From the NCBI GenBank assembly GCA_024803745.1, contig JANJXV010000266.1, positions 310,001 through 374,000 of the forward strand: a stretch of 64,000 nucleotides of DNA, in the 5' to 3' direction. The stretch comes from Megascapheus bottae (Eukaryota; Chordata; Mammalia; Rodentia; Geomyidae). Position numbers and translations under genes: made by a program. The notes beneath the pieces were generated by a model. The model did no database searches and had not been told where the DNA came from. It worked only from the letters and a program-made list of their open reading frames with translations. How positions within the stretch are numbered: position 1 is the first letter of the stretch; each line of letters begins with the position of its first letter. Shown one piece after another: positions 1 to 11,603 of this stretch.

Positions 1-278
1 CAGATTTCTCAGCAGAGACCATGCAAGCACGAAGTGACTGGAAGCATATATGTCATGCCCTTATATCAAATAACTACCAACCAAGAATACTGTAGCCAGG
101 TAAGCTCTCTTTCATAACTGAGGGAAAAATAAAAACATTCCATTCCAGGGAAAAGCTGCAACAATATGTCGAAACAAAACCAACACTACAGAGAATTCTC
201 AAAGATGCTCTATACATAGAAAACCAAAATAAATGCAATATAGGGAAAGAAATGGCACCTAAACAGCATACCATCTAA
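1..278 (+). pseudogene. L1 ORF1 C-terminal fragment, unit A (5' part outside window)
   Basis: This is the end of L1 ORF1, the RNA-binding protein that coats L1 RNA. The visible part starts at the motif TPDFSAETMQAR in the C-terminal domain. The frame is stopped by TAG at 93-95, where L1 ORF1 normally continues (…PRIL, stop, PGKLSF…). After that stop the same frame stays open for 60 codons to TAA at 276-278, and those codons still read like the usual ORF1 C-terminus, so the TAG is a premature stop. The same TAG is present in every unit. Confidence 0.93.
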
Positions 279-326
279 GGACCACAAGAACTGTCAAGAC
301 ACAGGCCCTACTAAAAGCTTTTAAAA

Positions 327-3300
327 ATGGTAGGAACTAATAAATATCTCTCAATCCTAACTCTCAATATCAATGGACTTAACTCTCCAATTAAACGGCA
401 TAGGTTGTCTAGTTGGATCAAAAAGCAAGAGCCATCGTTCTGCTGACTTCGAGAGACACATCTTACCCAAAAACAATCATCTTTTGATAGTGAGAGGTTG
501 GAATAAACTCTATCAAGCTAACTGCCCCCATAAACAGGCTAGAGTTGCCATCCTCATATCAGATACAATAGACTTCAAACTAAAATTAGTAAGAAAAGAC
601 AAAGAAGGTTACTACATACTACTAAAGGGATCTTTCCTCCCGGAAGACATAACAATCCTAAATATTTACACACCCAATCCCGGAGCTCCAAACTTCATCA
701 AGCAAACTTTACTTACACTGAAACCATACATAGATCGAAATACAGTGATTGTTGGTGAGTTTAACACACCACTCTCACCTATGGACAGATCAACAAGGCA
801 AAAACTCAACAGAGAAACCTTAGAACTGAACAACTATATAGACCAACTAGATCTAACAGACATCTGCAGAATATTCCACCCAGTAACACCACAATATACG
901 ATTTTCTCAGCAGCACATGGAACATTTTCCAAAATAGACCACATCTTAGGCCATAAAGCAAACCTGGACAGATTCAGAAACACTGAAATTATTCCATGCA
1001 CACTCTCAGACCATAAAGGCATCAAATTGGAGCTGAACACACATCTCCACCAAAGAAAACACTGTAACTCATGGAGACTGAACCACACATTGTTGAATCA
1101 AAAACAATGGGTAATCGAAGAGATCAGAACAGATATCCAACTGTTTATGAAATTTAACAATAAGGAGCACACAAATATCAACTCCTTAGGGACACAACAA
1201 AGGCAGTACTCAGAGGAAAATTTATAGCGCGGAGTGCCTACAACAGCAAGTTGGAAAAATGGCAAACCAACTAGTTAATGTCTCACCTTAACCTCCTGGA
1301 AAAAGAGCAACAAACCAACCCTAAACCCATTAGGAGAAAGCAAATTATTAAAATCAAAGCAGAATTAAATGATTTGGAATAAAAAAAACTATAGAAAGAA
1401 TCAACAAAACAAGGAGATGGTTCTTGAAAGAATTAACAAAATTGACAAGCCCTTAGCAAATCTTACCGAAAAAAGAAGAGAGCATATCGAAATAAACAAA
1501 ATCGCAGATGAAAATGGTAATATCACGACAGAAATTACCAAGATCCAGAATATCATGAGGGAATACTTCTCAAACCTTTACGCCAACAAATTTGAGAATC
1601 TAGAAGAAATGGATGAATTCCTAGACAATATTAACATACACACACTGAACCAAGAAGAGCTAACCCAACTCAACAGGCCTATGTCAATCTCTGATATAGA
1701 AATGGAAATTAGACAACTTGCACTTAAAAAGAGCCCAGGGCCAGATGGATTCACAGCTGAATTCTATAAGGTCTTCAAAGCAGAGCTCACACCAATACTC
1801 CTCATGCTCTTCAACGAAATTGAAAATGAAGGTTCTTTACCAAACTGATTCTGTGAAGCCAGCATATCCCTCATCCCCAAACGAGACAGAGATTCATCAA
1901 AGAAAGAGATCTATAGACCCATTTCTTTGATGAACCTCGATGCAAAACTTCTCAACAAAATACTGGCCAACCGTCTACAACAACTCATCAAAAAAATATA
2001 CACTATGATCAAACTGGATTCATCACAGGGAGGCAAAGCTGGTTCAACATACACAAATCAATTAATATAATTCAACACATCAACAGGAGCAGGGATAAAA
2101 TCACATGATTGTCTCAATACATGCGGAAAAGGCATTTGACAAGATCCAAAACCCATTTATGTTAAAAGATGTGGAGAAACTAGGAATCCATGGAACATTT
2201 CTCAATGTAATAAAGGCTGTGTATGAGAAACCCACTGGTAGTATTATACTTAATGGTGAAAACCTAAAGCCATTCCCTCTAAAATCAGGAACGAGACAAG
2301 GATGCCCACTCTCTCCACTCCTTTTTAACATAGTACTAGAATTCCTAGGCAGTGCAATAAGGCAAGAAGCAAGCATAAAGGGGATCCAAGTAGGGAAAGA
2401 GGAAATAAAACTATCCCTCTTTGCAGATGACATGATTCTGTATTTAAAGAATCCTATAGACTCTACTCCCAAGCTCCTTGAGCTGATTCAAAGCTTTGGA
2501 AGGGTAGCAGGCCATAAAATCAACCCTCACAAATCAACTGCCTTACTTTACGCCAACACTGAGAGGAACGATGCAATAATCAGGAAAGAAAATCCTTTCA
2601 CAATAGCCTCAAAGAAAATAAAGTACCTATCAATTAGCTTAACTAAGAATGTAAAGGACCGTTTAGATGAAAACTTTAAAACCCTAAAAAAGGAAATTAA
2701 AGCAGAACTAAGGAAATGGAAAAACCTCCCATGCTCCTGGATTGGAAGAATCAACATTGTGAAAATGACAATCTTGCCAAGGGCTATCTACAAATTCAAT
2801 GTAATACCCATCAAGATCCCAATGTCATTCTTTAAAGACATAGAAGAGGCAATTCAAAATTTCATATGGAATAATAAAAGACCCCGTATAGCAAAAACAC
2901 TTCTTAGCAGAAAGAACAGCGCTGGAGGAATTTCAATTCCAAACTTAAGGCTCTATTACAGAGCTATAATTCTCAAAACAGCTTGGTACTGGCACAAGAA
3001 CAGGCCTGAAGTCCAATGGAGTAGAACTGCGGACCCAGATATTAAACCACAGACCTATGGCCACCTAATCTTTGACCAGGGAGCCAAAAAAAATAGAATG
3101 GAAGAAAGATAGCCTCTTCAACAAGTTGTGCTGGCAGAACTGGTTAAACACGTGCAGAAAACTAAAGTTGGACCCTCCTTTGTCCCCTTGCACTAGAATT
3201 AACTCCAAATGGATCAAAGACGTGGAGGTAAAAGCTGACACACTGAAAAGTTTACAGGAAGGAATAGGAGATACACTAGGCCTCCTTGGCACAGGTCGAA

Positions 3301-4169
3301 ACTTTCTTAATAAGGACCAAGAATCACAACAAATCAGAGAAAGGCTGGATAAGTGGGACTGGATTAAACTGCAGAGCTTTTGTATGGCAACGGATATAGC
3401 TAGTAAACTAATCAGGAAGCCTACAGAGTGGTAGAAGATCTTCACCACCCAAACAACGGAACAAGGCCTCATATCTAAAATATATCAACAACTCAAAAAA
3501 TTGAATCACTCCAAAACTAACCTCCAAAGTAACACCCATCCCATTACAAAATGGGCCAAAGACTTAAAGAGAGTCTTCTCTGAAGAAGAAACAAAAATGG
3601 CCTATCGACACATGAAGAAATGCTCAACATCTCTGGTCATAAAAGAAATGCAAATCAAAACAAGTCTAAGATTCCACCTAACTCCAGTTAGAATGGCCAG
3701 GATCAGGAAAACGAATGACAACAGATGCTGGAGGGGATGTGGTCAGGAGGGATCACTACTACACTGTTGGTGGGAGTGGAAACTCGTTCAACCACTATGG
3801 AAAGCAGTGCGGCAGTGCCTCAAAACGCTAAACATACAACTCCCCTATGACCCAGCAATTCCAGTACTTGGCATTTACCCAACAATCCAGAAACAAGGGC
3901 ATACTAAACCCACTAGCACAACAATGTTCATTGCAGCACTATTCACCATAGCAAAGATATGGAACCAACCCAGATGTCCCTCAGTTGATGAGTGGATCAA
4001 CAAGTTGTGGTATTTGTACACAATGGAATTCTATGCTGCTGTCAGAAAGAATGACATCGCCCCATTTGTTAGGAAATGGAAAGACTTAGAACAAATCATA
4101 TTAAGTGAAGTAAGCCAGACTCAAAGGAACTTAGGCTCAGTGGTTTCCCTCATTCGTCATAATCAGTAG
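327..4169 (+). pseudogene. L1 ORF2 pseudogene (endonuclease-RT), unit A
   Basis: This is a relic of L1 ORF2, which nicks target DNA and copies L1 RNA into it. The start is ATG at 327 (MVGTNKYLSILTLNINGLNS). Blocks visible in different frames: endonuclease 373-1227 (KIDHILG and LSDHKG motifs; GEFNTP where GDFNTP is usual); linker and RT N-terminus 1369-1848 ([14 protein letters not shown]); RT core 2105-3112 ([23 protein letters not shown]); C-terminal part 3072-3434 and 3501-4169, with the Cys-rich CWRGCG…HCWW motif. Lesions common to all units: an early TGA after EPSFC, a frame break before VRGWNKL, a frame break near 1190, stops in the linker, a TGA after SLPN, and a frame break just before MIVSI. 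Private to A: the motif A aspartate is histidine (SIHAEKAF), an A8 run at 3086-3093 shifts frame, TAG at 3432-3434 replaces a Trp codon, and the last Cys of the Cys-rich motif is Trp. Not functional. Confidence 0.95.
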
Positions 4170-4588
4170 AAACCTTGGGCTCTACTAGCAGAGATTGTCA
4201 ATAGAGCAAAAGGCCATATATAAGGCCATATAATGTGAAGCTAATTGAAAGGACCTCCAGGATATTGACACAAAAGCCATATAATGAATGATTGTTGTCC
4301 TTAATGTACTATGTTGTCTCTCTTCTAATTTGCTGTCCCTTGGTTATCCCATATTGGTATAGTATCTCACTTTGTTATCTGATATATTGAATTTATTTGT
4401 ATTTGGATATTTGAAATTTGATAGGGAAGGGGGGAAAACCAAGACGGGTGGGGGGTGTGGGGTTGGAGGGAAATGGGTACCAAGACATGTGAAAGGGTAT
4501 CAATGTATGTGAATTAATGCACCTTCTATCTGGCAAATATCATCTAACCCTTTTACTAATTACAATAAAAAAATGAAAAAAAAAGAAA
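4170..4588 (+). mobile_element. L1 3' UTR and A-rich tail, unit A
   Basis: This is the non-coding 3' end of the L1. It holds a G-rich polypurine stretch at about 4423-4476; its core at 4446-4470 has four runs of three or more G and could form a G-quadruplex, a known feature of mammalian L1 3' UTRs. AATAAA at 4564-4569 is followed at once by an A-rich tail ending near 4588. That order (ORF2, G-rich tract, poly(A) signal, tail) fixes the 3' end of the element. Confidence 0.88.
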
Positions 4589-5214
4589 GTTGTAGTGTGT
4601 GGGGAGGATGATGGGGTCAAATACATTTCTTCTTAGAAATTTACCTCATCTGGTTGCCCTGGATTTTCCTGGCCTTCTTCTTAGAGAAAGTTCTGTTATA
4701 CTGGATTTGTGGCTTGGCAATGATCTAGCATGTACATCTTCGAGTGAGATATCCACAAATTCCATGCCTGAGACTCGAGTTTCCTGACCTTTGGCAACAG
4801 CACAGCAACATCTTTCTTCCTCCTGAGCCACAGGCCAAGTGAGCTGGCTTGAGCTGGTTGTTAGTTACAGTGGCTTGGTTACCAGGGTTCCATATTCTGT
4901 TCCATTGTGAGGGAGGCAGGGTCACCTTTCAGGGCCCAATGACCAAAGATCCTTGCTCACAAAAGACCTCACCAAAGACATACTGGAGGCTGAATCTCTC
5001 CTCCAGTCTCACAATATACATGTGGATGTAGTATACAGCACACCTTATTTGTCCAATCCCAATGTCTTCCACTAGGCCCAACTACCAGTCTGGTCTCAGG
5101 CTCAAGGAGCCTTTCTTAGGTAAGATCCAAACTTAAGGGTCAATATTGCCCTCATCCTTTACAAAACATTTGCTTCACAGTGCCTTCTCTGCCTGCATTT
5201 TGCCCCTTGTCGAA
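4589..5214. other. Unrecognised spacer, unit A
   Basis: This is unique-looking sequence between the L1 tail and the minus-strand SINE. I see no convincing coding frame: the 60-66 codon frames overlap on both strands and resemble nothing I know. It has no tRNA-like or satellite substructure. It is probably host sequence flanking the original L1 insertion, copied along with it. I could not find a target-site duplication matching sequence upstream of ORF1. Confidence 0.6.
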
Positions 5215-5413
5215 TTTTTTTTTGTTTTTGCTAGTCTTGGGACTTGACCTCAGAGTGTGAACATTGTTCTTGGGCTTTCTTTAGGCTTTAGCTGTCCCAC
5301 CGAGCCACAGCACCACTTGCAGCGTTTTCTATGTATGTGGTAATGAGGAATCAAACCTGAGGCTTACTGCTTGGTAGCCAAGGACTCTCCCACTAGGTCA
5401 AACACACAGGGCA
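5215..5413 (-). mobile_element. IDL-Geo-like dimeric SINE, minus strand, unit A
   Basis: The T run at 5215-5223 is the A-tail of a SINE lying on the minus strand. Next comes the reverse complement of the right half (GAGCCACAGCACCACTTG), then of the ID-like left half (CCCACTAGGTCA at 5389-5400, the complement of the A-box region). The copy is clearly diverged. The dimeric layout matches the IDL-Geo SINE of geomyoid rodents as I remember it. The outer edge near 5413 is approximate. Confidence 0.8.
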
Positions 5414-5613
5414 TCTTGCACATATTTTTGACGTCAATCTACTAGGATATTATTAGGTTTCTGTATCCTAATCAATTTTTTCCTGATGATTAGCTTTGCA
5501 GTCATGTGTAAAAAATGCAAGAGGGAAAAACACAGAAGAATTAGTGAAATTAAAAAAAAGCATTAGACACAGTTAAGTGTTCATTCTTTGTAGGAGAAAG
5601 GATATTTGGATAT

Positions 5614-5643
5614 GACGATGATGATGATGATGATGATGATGAC
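5614..5643 (+). repeat. GAT microsatellite, 10 triplets, unit A
   Basis: GAC, then eight GAT, then GAC. It sits between the two inverted SINEs, after about 200 bp of unrecognised AT-rich sequence (5414-5613). The tract length varies strongly between units. Confidence 0.97.
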
Positions 5644-5661
5644 TTTATAATTACTATGTCA

Positions 5662-5867
5662 GGGTTGAGAGTTTGGCATAGTGGTAGAGTGCTTGCCTAG
5701 CATCCATGAAGATCTGGGTTTGATTGCTCAGTACCACATAGATAGAAAATCTAGATGTGGCACTGTGGCTCAAGTGGCAGAGGGCTAGACTTGAGAAAAC
5801 CCGAGGACAGTGCTCAGGCCCTGAATTCAAGCCCCAAGACTGGCAGAAAGATCAAAGAAAATAAAAA
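5662..5867 (+). mobile_element. IDL-Geo-like dimeric SINE, plus strand, unit A
   Basis: The left half resembles a tRNA-Ala/ID element. A Pol III A-box-like TGGCATAGTGG lies at 5674-5684 and a decayed B-box-like GGTTTGATTGC at 5717-5727. The right half (CTGTGGCTCAAGTGGCAGAG onward) ends in GCCCCAAGACTGGCAG and an A-rich tail. About 206 bp long. It lies in opposite orientation to the SINE at 5215-5413. The changed B box suggests an old, inactive copy. Confidence 0.83.
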
Positions 5868-6530
5868 TGCTTTTTATGAGCTAATTCACTCACAGCATTT
5901 GCTTCTGAAATCTTCGCTTCTGCATCTTGTGAAATACCCCTTTCCCTCAACGTAGACAAGAAAAACAGATCCATCCCATGGTCCACTGTGAGGCCACTGG
6001 TTGGGGTAAGAGCTAGTCGTGCAGCAACACATAAGTTTTATTCTAATACTTTCCAAACTTTGTACTCAAATATGCTATCTACTTACCAACTTATGTCAGT
6101 TATCCTTATGCTATAACTTTTCTTCATTACTACAATATTCTTACACTCCTACGTTAATCCTCTTCCACCTCCCCTGACCTCTCTCATTCTTTTTTTCTAT
6201 CTCTGGACCTCTGCTCGTCTTTCAACCCTTATACTGCACGGATCTACACTTGATGGCTGTTGAGCAATATTGTATTTGTAGGTGGTTAATTATTCTCTAG
6301 GCTCAGAGGGACTTAAAGACAATAGAGATTGGATTGAGAGGCTTATTGTTTTGGGTATAAATCGCTTATCAGTGGTTGTATTAGGCTGGTCTGTAAGTGC
6401 ACAAAAAGAAAGAGTGATAATACCAATCAAAACTTGTGAACATCTAGTGTCTGCCAGCGACAGAGGTCTAGGTTGGTTATATCTGAAAAACTATAATCGT
6501 ATTTAGTAGTAATCTTGCTCCCATTTTCAA
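5868..6530 (+). other. Leader upstream of ORF1 (possible L1 5' UTR remnant), unit A
   Basis: This runs from the SINE tail to the ORF1 start of unit B. It includes a pyrimidine-rich stretch at about 6150-6235. The part nearest ORF1 may be L1 5' UTR, but I recognise no promoter motif and no repeated monomers, and cannot place the L1 5' end. A perfect 7-bp dyad with a 2-base loop (CCCATTTTCAAATGGG, 6520-6535) overlaps the ORF1 ATG at 6531. Confidence 0.5.
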
Positions 6531-7714
6531 ATGGGCAGAACAAGAAACTCAAGAAAAATGTCAAATCAAGAAACAACATCCCCCACCCAATGTAAACAGA
6601 CAATGGAACAGTCACTGGCAAACCTAGAGGAGAGTCTTCCAATTGCTACACAAATGCAACTGATAAACATCATTAATGAAAAATGTGAAAATATAAAGAA
6701 AGAGATAATGGAGGAAGCCATACCTGAACAAGAGGAAAGCAAAAACAAGGTGATAAGTGAAAAGGAAGAAGCCATAAAGGAGGCCATAATAAAGGTTTTT
6801 CAAAGAAAGATGGATGAATTCAAAGAATCCACAAATAAAAACGTGATCAAACTCCAGCAAATGTCCAAAGAAAATAAAGCTACTGAGCTAACCACTCAAA
6901 AGGAAATCAAGGAGATAAAGAAATCCATACATGATCTAAAACAAGGGATGCAAGGCATCAAAAGTGAGCAATTAGAAGCAAGGGAGATGAAAAATAAAGT
7001 AGATAGCTTTGATAGCAGGTTAGACATTGCAGAGGAGAGAATTTCCGTGGCTGAATATAATTTAGGTATTATAAAGAACAGAAAATGAGTCAATCCAAAT
7101 CTAAGAAATATGAGAGAGCGCTTCAGGAGGTCCAAGATACAATTAGGAAGCCTAATTTAAGGCTAGTTGGTACTGAGGAGGGCGTGGAGAAAGAGGTCAA
7201 TGGTATTGGAAATATACTTCAGGGAATCATCTCAGAGAATTTCCCAAATATCCAGAAGGGCGGGCCCATCCACATACGAGAAGCTTTTAGAACCCCAAAC
7301 AGACCTGACCAGAAAAGAACATCCCACCGCCACATTGTGATCCGAACTGGATCAATAGAAACGAAAGGAAAGATCCTACAGGCAGCCAGGGAAAAGGGAT
7401 CAGTAACCTACAAAGGCAAACCAATCAGAATAACCCCAGATTTCTCAGCAGAGACCATGCAAGCACGAAGTGACTGGAAGCATATATGTCATGCCCTTAT
7501 ATCAAATAACTACCAACCAAGAATACTGTAGCCAGGTAAGCTCTCTTTCATAACTGAGGGAAAAATAAAAACATTCCATTCCAGGGAAAAGCTGCAACAA
7601 TATGTCGAAACAAAACCAACACTACAGAGAATTCTCAAAGATGCTCTATACATAGAAAACCAAAATAAATGCAATATAGGGAAAGAAATGGCACCTAAAC
7701 AGCATACCATCTAA
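6531..7714 (+). pseudogene. L1 ORF1 pseudogene, unit B
   Basis: This is a relic of L1 ORF1, the chaperone that trimerises through a coiled coil and binds L1 RNA. The start is ATG at 6531 (MGRTRNSRKMSNQ). The first frame (6531-7088, 185 codons) is rich in Glu, Lys and Gln and looks like the coiled coil (residues about 45-180). A second frame (7085-7531, 148 codons) overlaps it by ATGA and holds the RNA-recognition part (IRKPNLRLVGTEEG, AFRTPNRPDQKR, HRHIVIRTGS) and C-terminal domain (YKGKPIRITPDFS). It ends at a premature TAG at 7529-7531; the frame then stays open to TAA at 7712-7714. In an intact L1 these would be one protein. Both breaks recur in all units. Confidence 0.94.
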
Positions 7715-7762
7715 GGACCACAAGAACTGTCAAGACACAGGCCCTACTAAAAGCTTTTAAAA

Positions 7763-10700
7763 ATGGTAGGAACTAATAAATATCTCTCAATCCTAACTCT
7801 CAATATCAATGGACTTAACTCTCCAATTAAACGGCATAGGTTGTCTAGTTGGATCAAAAAGCAAGAGCCATCGTTCTGCTGACTTCGAGAGACACATCTT
7901 ACCCAAAAACAATCATCTTTTGATAGTGAGAGGTTGGAATAAACTCTATCAAGCTAACTGCCCCCATAAACAGGCTAGAGTTGCCATCCTCATATCAGAT
8001 ACAATAGACTTCAAACTAAAATTAGTAAGAAAAGACAAAGAAGGTTACTACATACTACTAAAGGGATCTTTCCTCCCGGAAGACATAACAATCCTAAATA
8101 TTTACACACCCAATCCCGGAGCTCCAAACTTCATCAAGCAAACTTTACTTACACTGAAACCATACATAGATCGAAATACAGTGATTGTTGGTGAGTTTAA
8201 CACACCACTCTCACCTATGGACAGATCAACAAGGCAAAAACTCAACAGAGAAACCTTAGAACTGAACAACTATATAGACCAACTAGATCTAACAGACATC
8301 TGCAGAATATTCCACCCAGTAACACCACAATATACGTTTTTCTCAGCAGCACATGGAACATTTTCCAAAATAGACCACATCTTAGGCCATAAAGCAAACC
8401 TGGACAGATTCAGAAACACTGAAATTATTCCATGCACACTCTCAGACCATAAAGGCATCAAATTGGAGCTGAACACACATCTCCACCAAAGAAAACCCTG
8501 TAATTCATGGAGACTGAACCACACATTGTTGAATCAAAAACAATGGGTAATCGAAGAGTTCAGAACAGATATCCAACTGTTTATGAAATTTAACAATAAG
8601 GAGCACACAAATATCAACTCCTTAGGGACACAATAAAGGCAGTACTCAGAGGAAAATTTATAGCGCGGAGTGCCTACAACAGCAAGTTGGAAAAATGGCA
8701 AACCAACTAGTTAATGTCTCACCTTAACCTCCTGGAAAAAGAGCAACAAACCAACCCTAAACCCATTAGGAGAAAGCAAATTATTAAAAGCAAAGCAGAA
8801 TTAAATGATTTGGAATAAAAAAAACTATAGACAGAATCAACAAAAGAAGGAGTTGGTTCTTGAAAGAATTAACAAAATTGACAAGCCCTTAGCAAATCTT
8901 ACCAAAAAAAGAAGAGAGCATATCGAAATAAACAAAATCGCAGATGAAAATGGTAATATCACGACAGAAATTACCAAGATCCAGAATATCATGAGGGAAT
9001 ACTTCTCAAACCTTTACGCCAACAAATTTGAGAATCTAGAAGAAATGGATGAATTCCTAGACAATATTAACATACACACTGAACCAAGAAGAGCTATCCC
9101 AACTCAACAGGCCTATTTCAAGCTCTGAAATAGAAATGGAAATTAGACAACTTCCACTTAAAAAGAGCCCAGGGCCAGATGGATTCACAGCTGAATTCTA
9201 TAAGGTCTTCAAAGCAGAGCTCACACCAATACTCCTCAAGCTCTTCAACGAAATTGAAAATGAAAGTTCTTTACTAAACTGATTCTGTGAAGCCAGCATA
9301 TCCCTCATCCCCAAACCAGACAGAGATTCATCAAAGAAAGAGATCTATAGACCCATTTCTTTGATGAACCTCGATGCAAAACTTCTCAACAAAATACTGG
9401 CCAACCGTCTACAACAACTCATAAAAAAAATGTACACTATGATCAAACTGGATTCATCACAGGGAGGCAAAGCTGGTTCAACATACACAAATCAATTAAT
9501 ATAATTCAACACATCAACAGGAACAGGGATAAAATCACATGATTGTCTCAATGGATGCGGAAAAGGCATTTGACAAGATCCAAAACCCCTTTATGTTAAA
9601 AGATGTGCAGACACTAGGAATCCATGGAACATTTCTCAATGTAATAAAGGCTGTGTATGAGAAACCCACTGCTAGTATTATACTTAATGGTGAAAATCTA
9701 AAGCCATTCCCTCTAAAATCAGGAACGAGACGAGGATGCCCACTCTCTCCACTCCTTTTTAACATAGTACTAGAATTCCTAGGCAGTGCAATAAGGCAAG
9801 AAGCAAGCATAAAGGGGATCCAAGTAGGGAAAGAGGAAATAAAACTATCCCTCTTTGCAGATGACATGATTCTGTATTCAAAGAATCCTATAGACTCTAC
9901 TCCCAAGCTCCTTGAGCTGCTTCAAAGCTTTGGAAGGGTAGCAGGCCATAAAATCAACCCTCACAAATCAACTGCCTTACTTTACGCCAACACTGAGAGG
10001 AACGAGGCAATAATCAGGAAAGAAAATCCTTTCACAATAGCCTCAAAGAAAATAAAGTACCTAGCAATTAGCTTAACTAAGAATGTAAAGGACCGTTTAG
10101 ATGAAAACTTTAAAACCCTAAAAAAGGAAATTAAAGCAGAACTAAGGAAATGGAAAAACCTCCCATGCTCCTGGATTGGAAGAATCAACATTGTGAAAAT
10201 GACAATCTTGCCAAGGGCTATCTACAAATTCAATGTAATACCCATCAACATCCCAATGTCATTCTTTTAAGACATAGAAGAGGCAATTCAAAATTTCATA
10301 TGGAATAATAAAAGACCCCGTATAGCAAAAACACTTCTTAGCAGAAAGAACAGCGCTGGAGGAATTTCAATTCCAAACTTAAGGCTCTATTACAGAGCTA
10401 TAATTCTCAAAACAGCTTGGTACTGGCACAAGAACAGGCCTGAAGTCCAATGGAGTAGAACTGCGGACCCAGATATTAAACCACAGACCTATGGCCACCT
10501 AATCATTGACCAGGGAGCCAAAAAAAATAGAATGGAAGAAAGATAGCCTCTTCAACAAGTTGTGCTGGCAGAACTGGTTAAACACCTGCAGAAAACTAAA
10601 GTTGGACCCTCCTTTGTCCCCTTGCACTAGAATTAACTCCAAATGGATCAAAGACGTGGAGGTAAAAGCTGACACACTGAAAAGTTTACAGGAAGGAATA

Positions 10701-11603
10701 GGAGATACACTAGGCCTCCTTGGCACAGGTCGAAACTTTCTTAATAAGGACCAAGAATCACAACAAATCAGAGAAAGGCTGGATAAGTGGGACTGGATTA
10801 AACTGCAGAGCTTTTGTATGGCAACGGATATAGCTAGTAAACTAATCAGGAAGCCTACAGAGTGGGAGAAGATCTTCACCACCCAAACAACGGAACAAGG
10901 CCTCATATCTAAAATATATCAACAACTCAAAAAATTGAATCACTCCAAAACTAACCTCCAAAGTAACACCCATCCCATTACAAAATGGGCCAAAGACTTA
11001 AAGAGAGTCTTCTCTGAAGAAGAAACAAAAATGGCCTATCGACACATGAAGAAATGCTCAACATCTCTGGTCATAAAAGAAATGCAAATCAAAACAAGTC
11101 TAAGATTCCACCTAACTCCAGTTAGAATGGCCAGGATCAGGAAAACGAATGACAACAGATGCTGGAGGGGATGTGGTCAGGAGGGATCACTACTACACTG
11201 TTGGTGGGAGTGCAAACTCATTCAACCACTATGTTAAGCAGTGCGGCAGTGCCTCAAAACGCTAAACATACAACTCCCCTATGACCCAGCAATTCCAGTA
11301 CTTGGCATTTACCCAACAATCCAGAAACAAGGGCATACTAAACCCACTAGCACAACAATGTTCATTGCAGGACTATTCACCATAGCAAAGATATGGAACC
11401 AACCCAGATGTCCCTCAGTTGATGAGTGGATCAACAAGTTGTGGTATTTGTACACAATGGAATTCTATGCTGCTGTCAGAAAGAATGACATCGCCCCATT
11501 TGTTAGGAAATGGAAAGACTTAGAACAAATCATATTAAGTGAAGTAAGCCAGACTCAAAGGAACTTAGGCTCAGTGGTTTCCCTCATTCATCATAATCAG
11601 TAG
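7763..11603 (+). pseudogene. L1 ORF2 pseudogene, unit B
   Basis: It carries all the shared lesions described for unit A. Private lesions: CAA to TAA at 8634-8636 ends the endonuclease block at 275 codons; loss of one AC pair near 9074-9080 breaks the linker frame, so it ends at 9128; the RT core (9539-10270) has GTRRGCPL in motif B (Gln to Arg) and stops at TAA 10268-10270; the A run at 10520-10527 is A8; and TAA at 11235-11237 interrupts the C-terminal part (10506-11237, then 11241-11603). Motif A (MDAEKAFD) and FADDMILY are kept, as is the full Cys-rich motif ending in WWECKL. Confidence 0.95.

Larger units (their letters stand above)
1..6530 (+). repeat. Tandem unit A (left end cut by window)
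   Basis: This is the first unit of the array. It starts inside the C-terminal part of L1 ORF1; window base 1 matches base 7437 in the next unit, a local period of 7436. Order: ORF1 tail, ORF2, L1 3' UTR and tail, unrecognised spacer, minus-strand SINE, GAT tract, plus-strand SINE, leader. The non-L1 part carries a 10-triplet GAT tract. The RT region belongs to the variant group shared with B and G (GGACCC at about 3170, tryptophan codon TGG at about 3360). Confidence 0.97.

Noticed and set aside
2101..2472. Minus-strand frames of 123, 135-138 and 69 codons inside ORF2 in each unit
   Set aside because: They mirror conserved RT and C-terminal codons on the other strand. The plus-strand frame has clear RT motifs.
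327..4169. Retroviral or endogenous viral polymerase
   Set aside because: The order endonuclease (APE type), RT with FADD, C-terminal Cys-rich motif, poly(A) tail and no LTR is that of L1. No protease, integrase or LTR is seen.
5662..5735. tRNA gene
   Set aside because: The A-box-like and B-box-like sequences belong to the ID-like half of a SINE. The B box is altered and no full cloverleaf is evident.
4584..6535. Target-site duplication flanking the L1
   Set aside because: I compared the sequence after the A-rich tail with that upstream of ORF1 and found no convincing direct repeat. The 5' end of the element is not defined.
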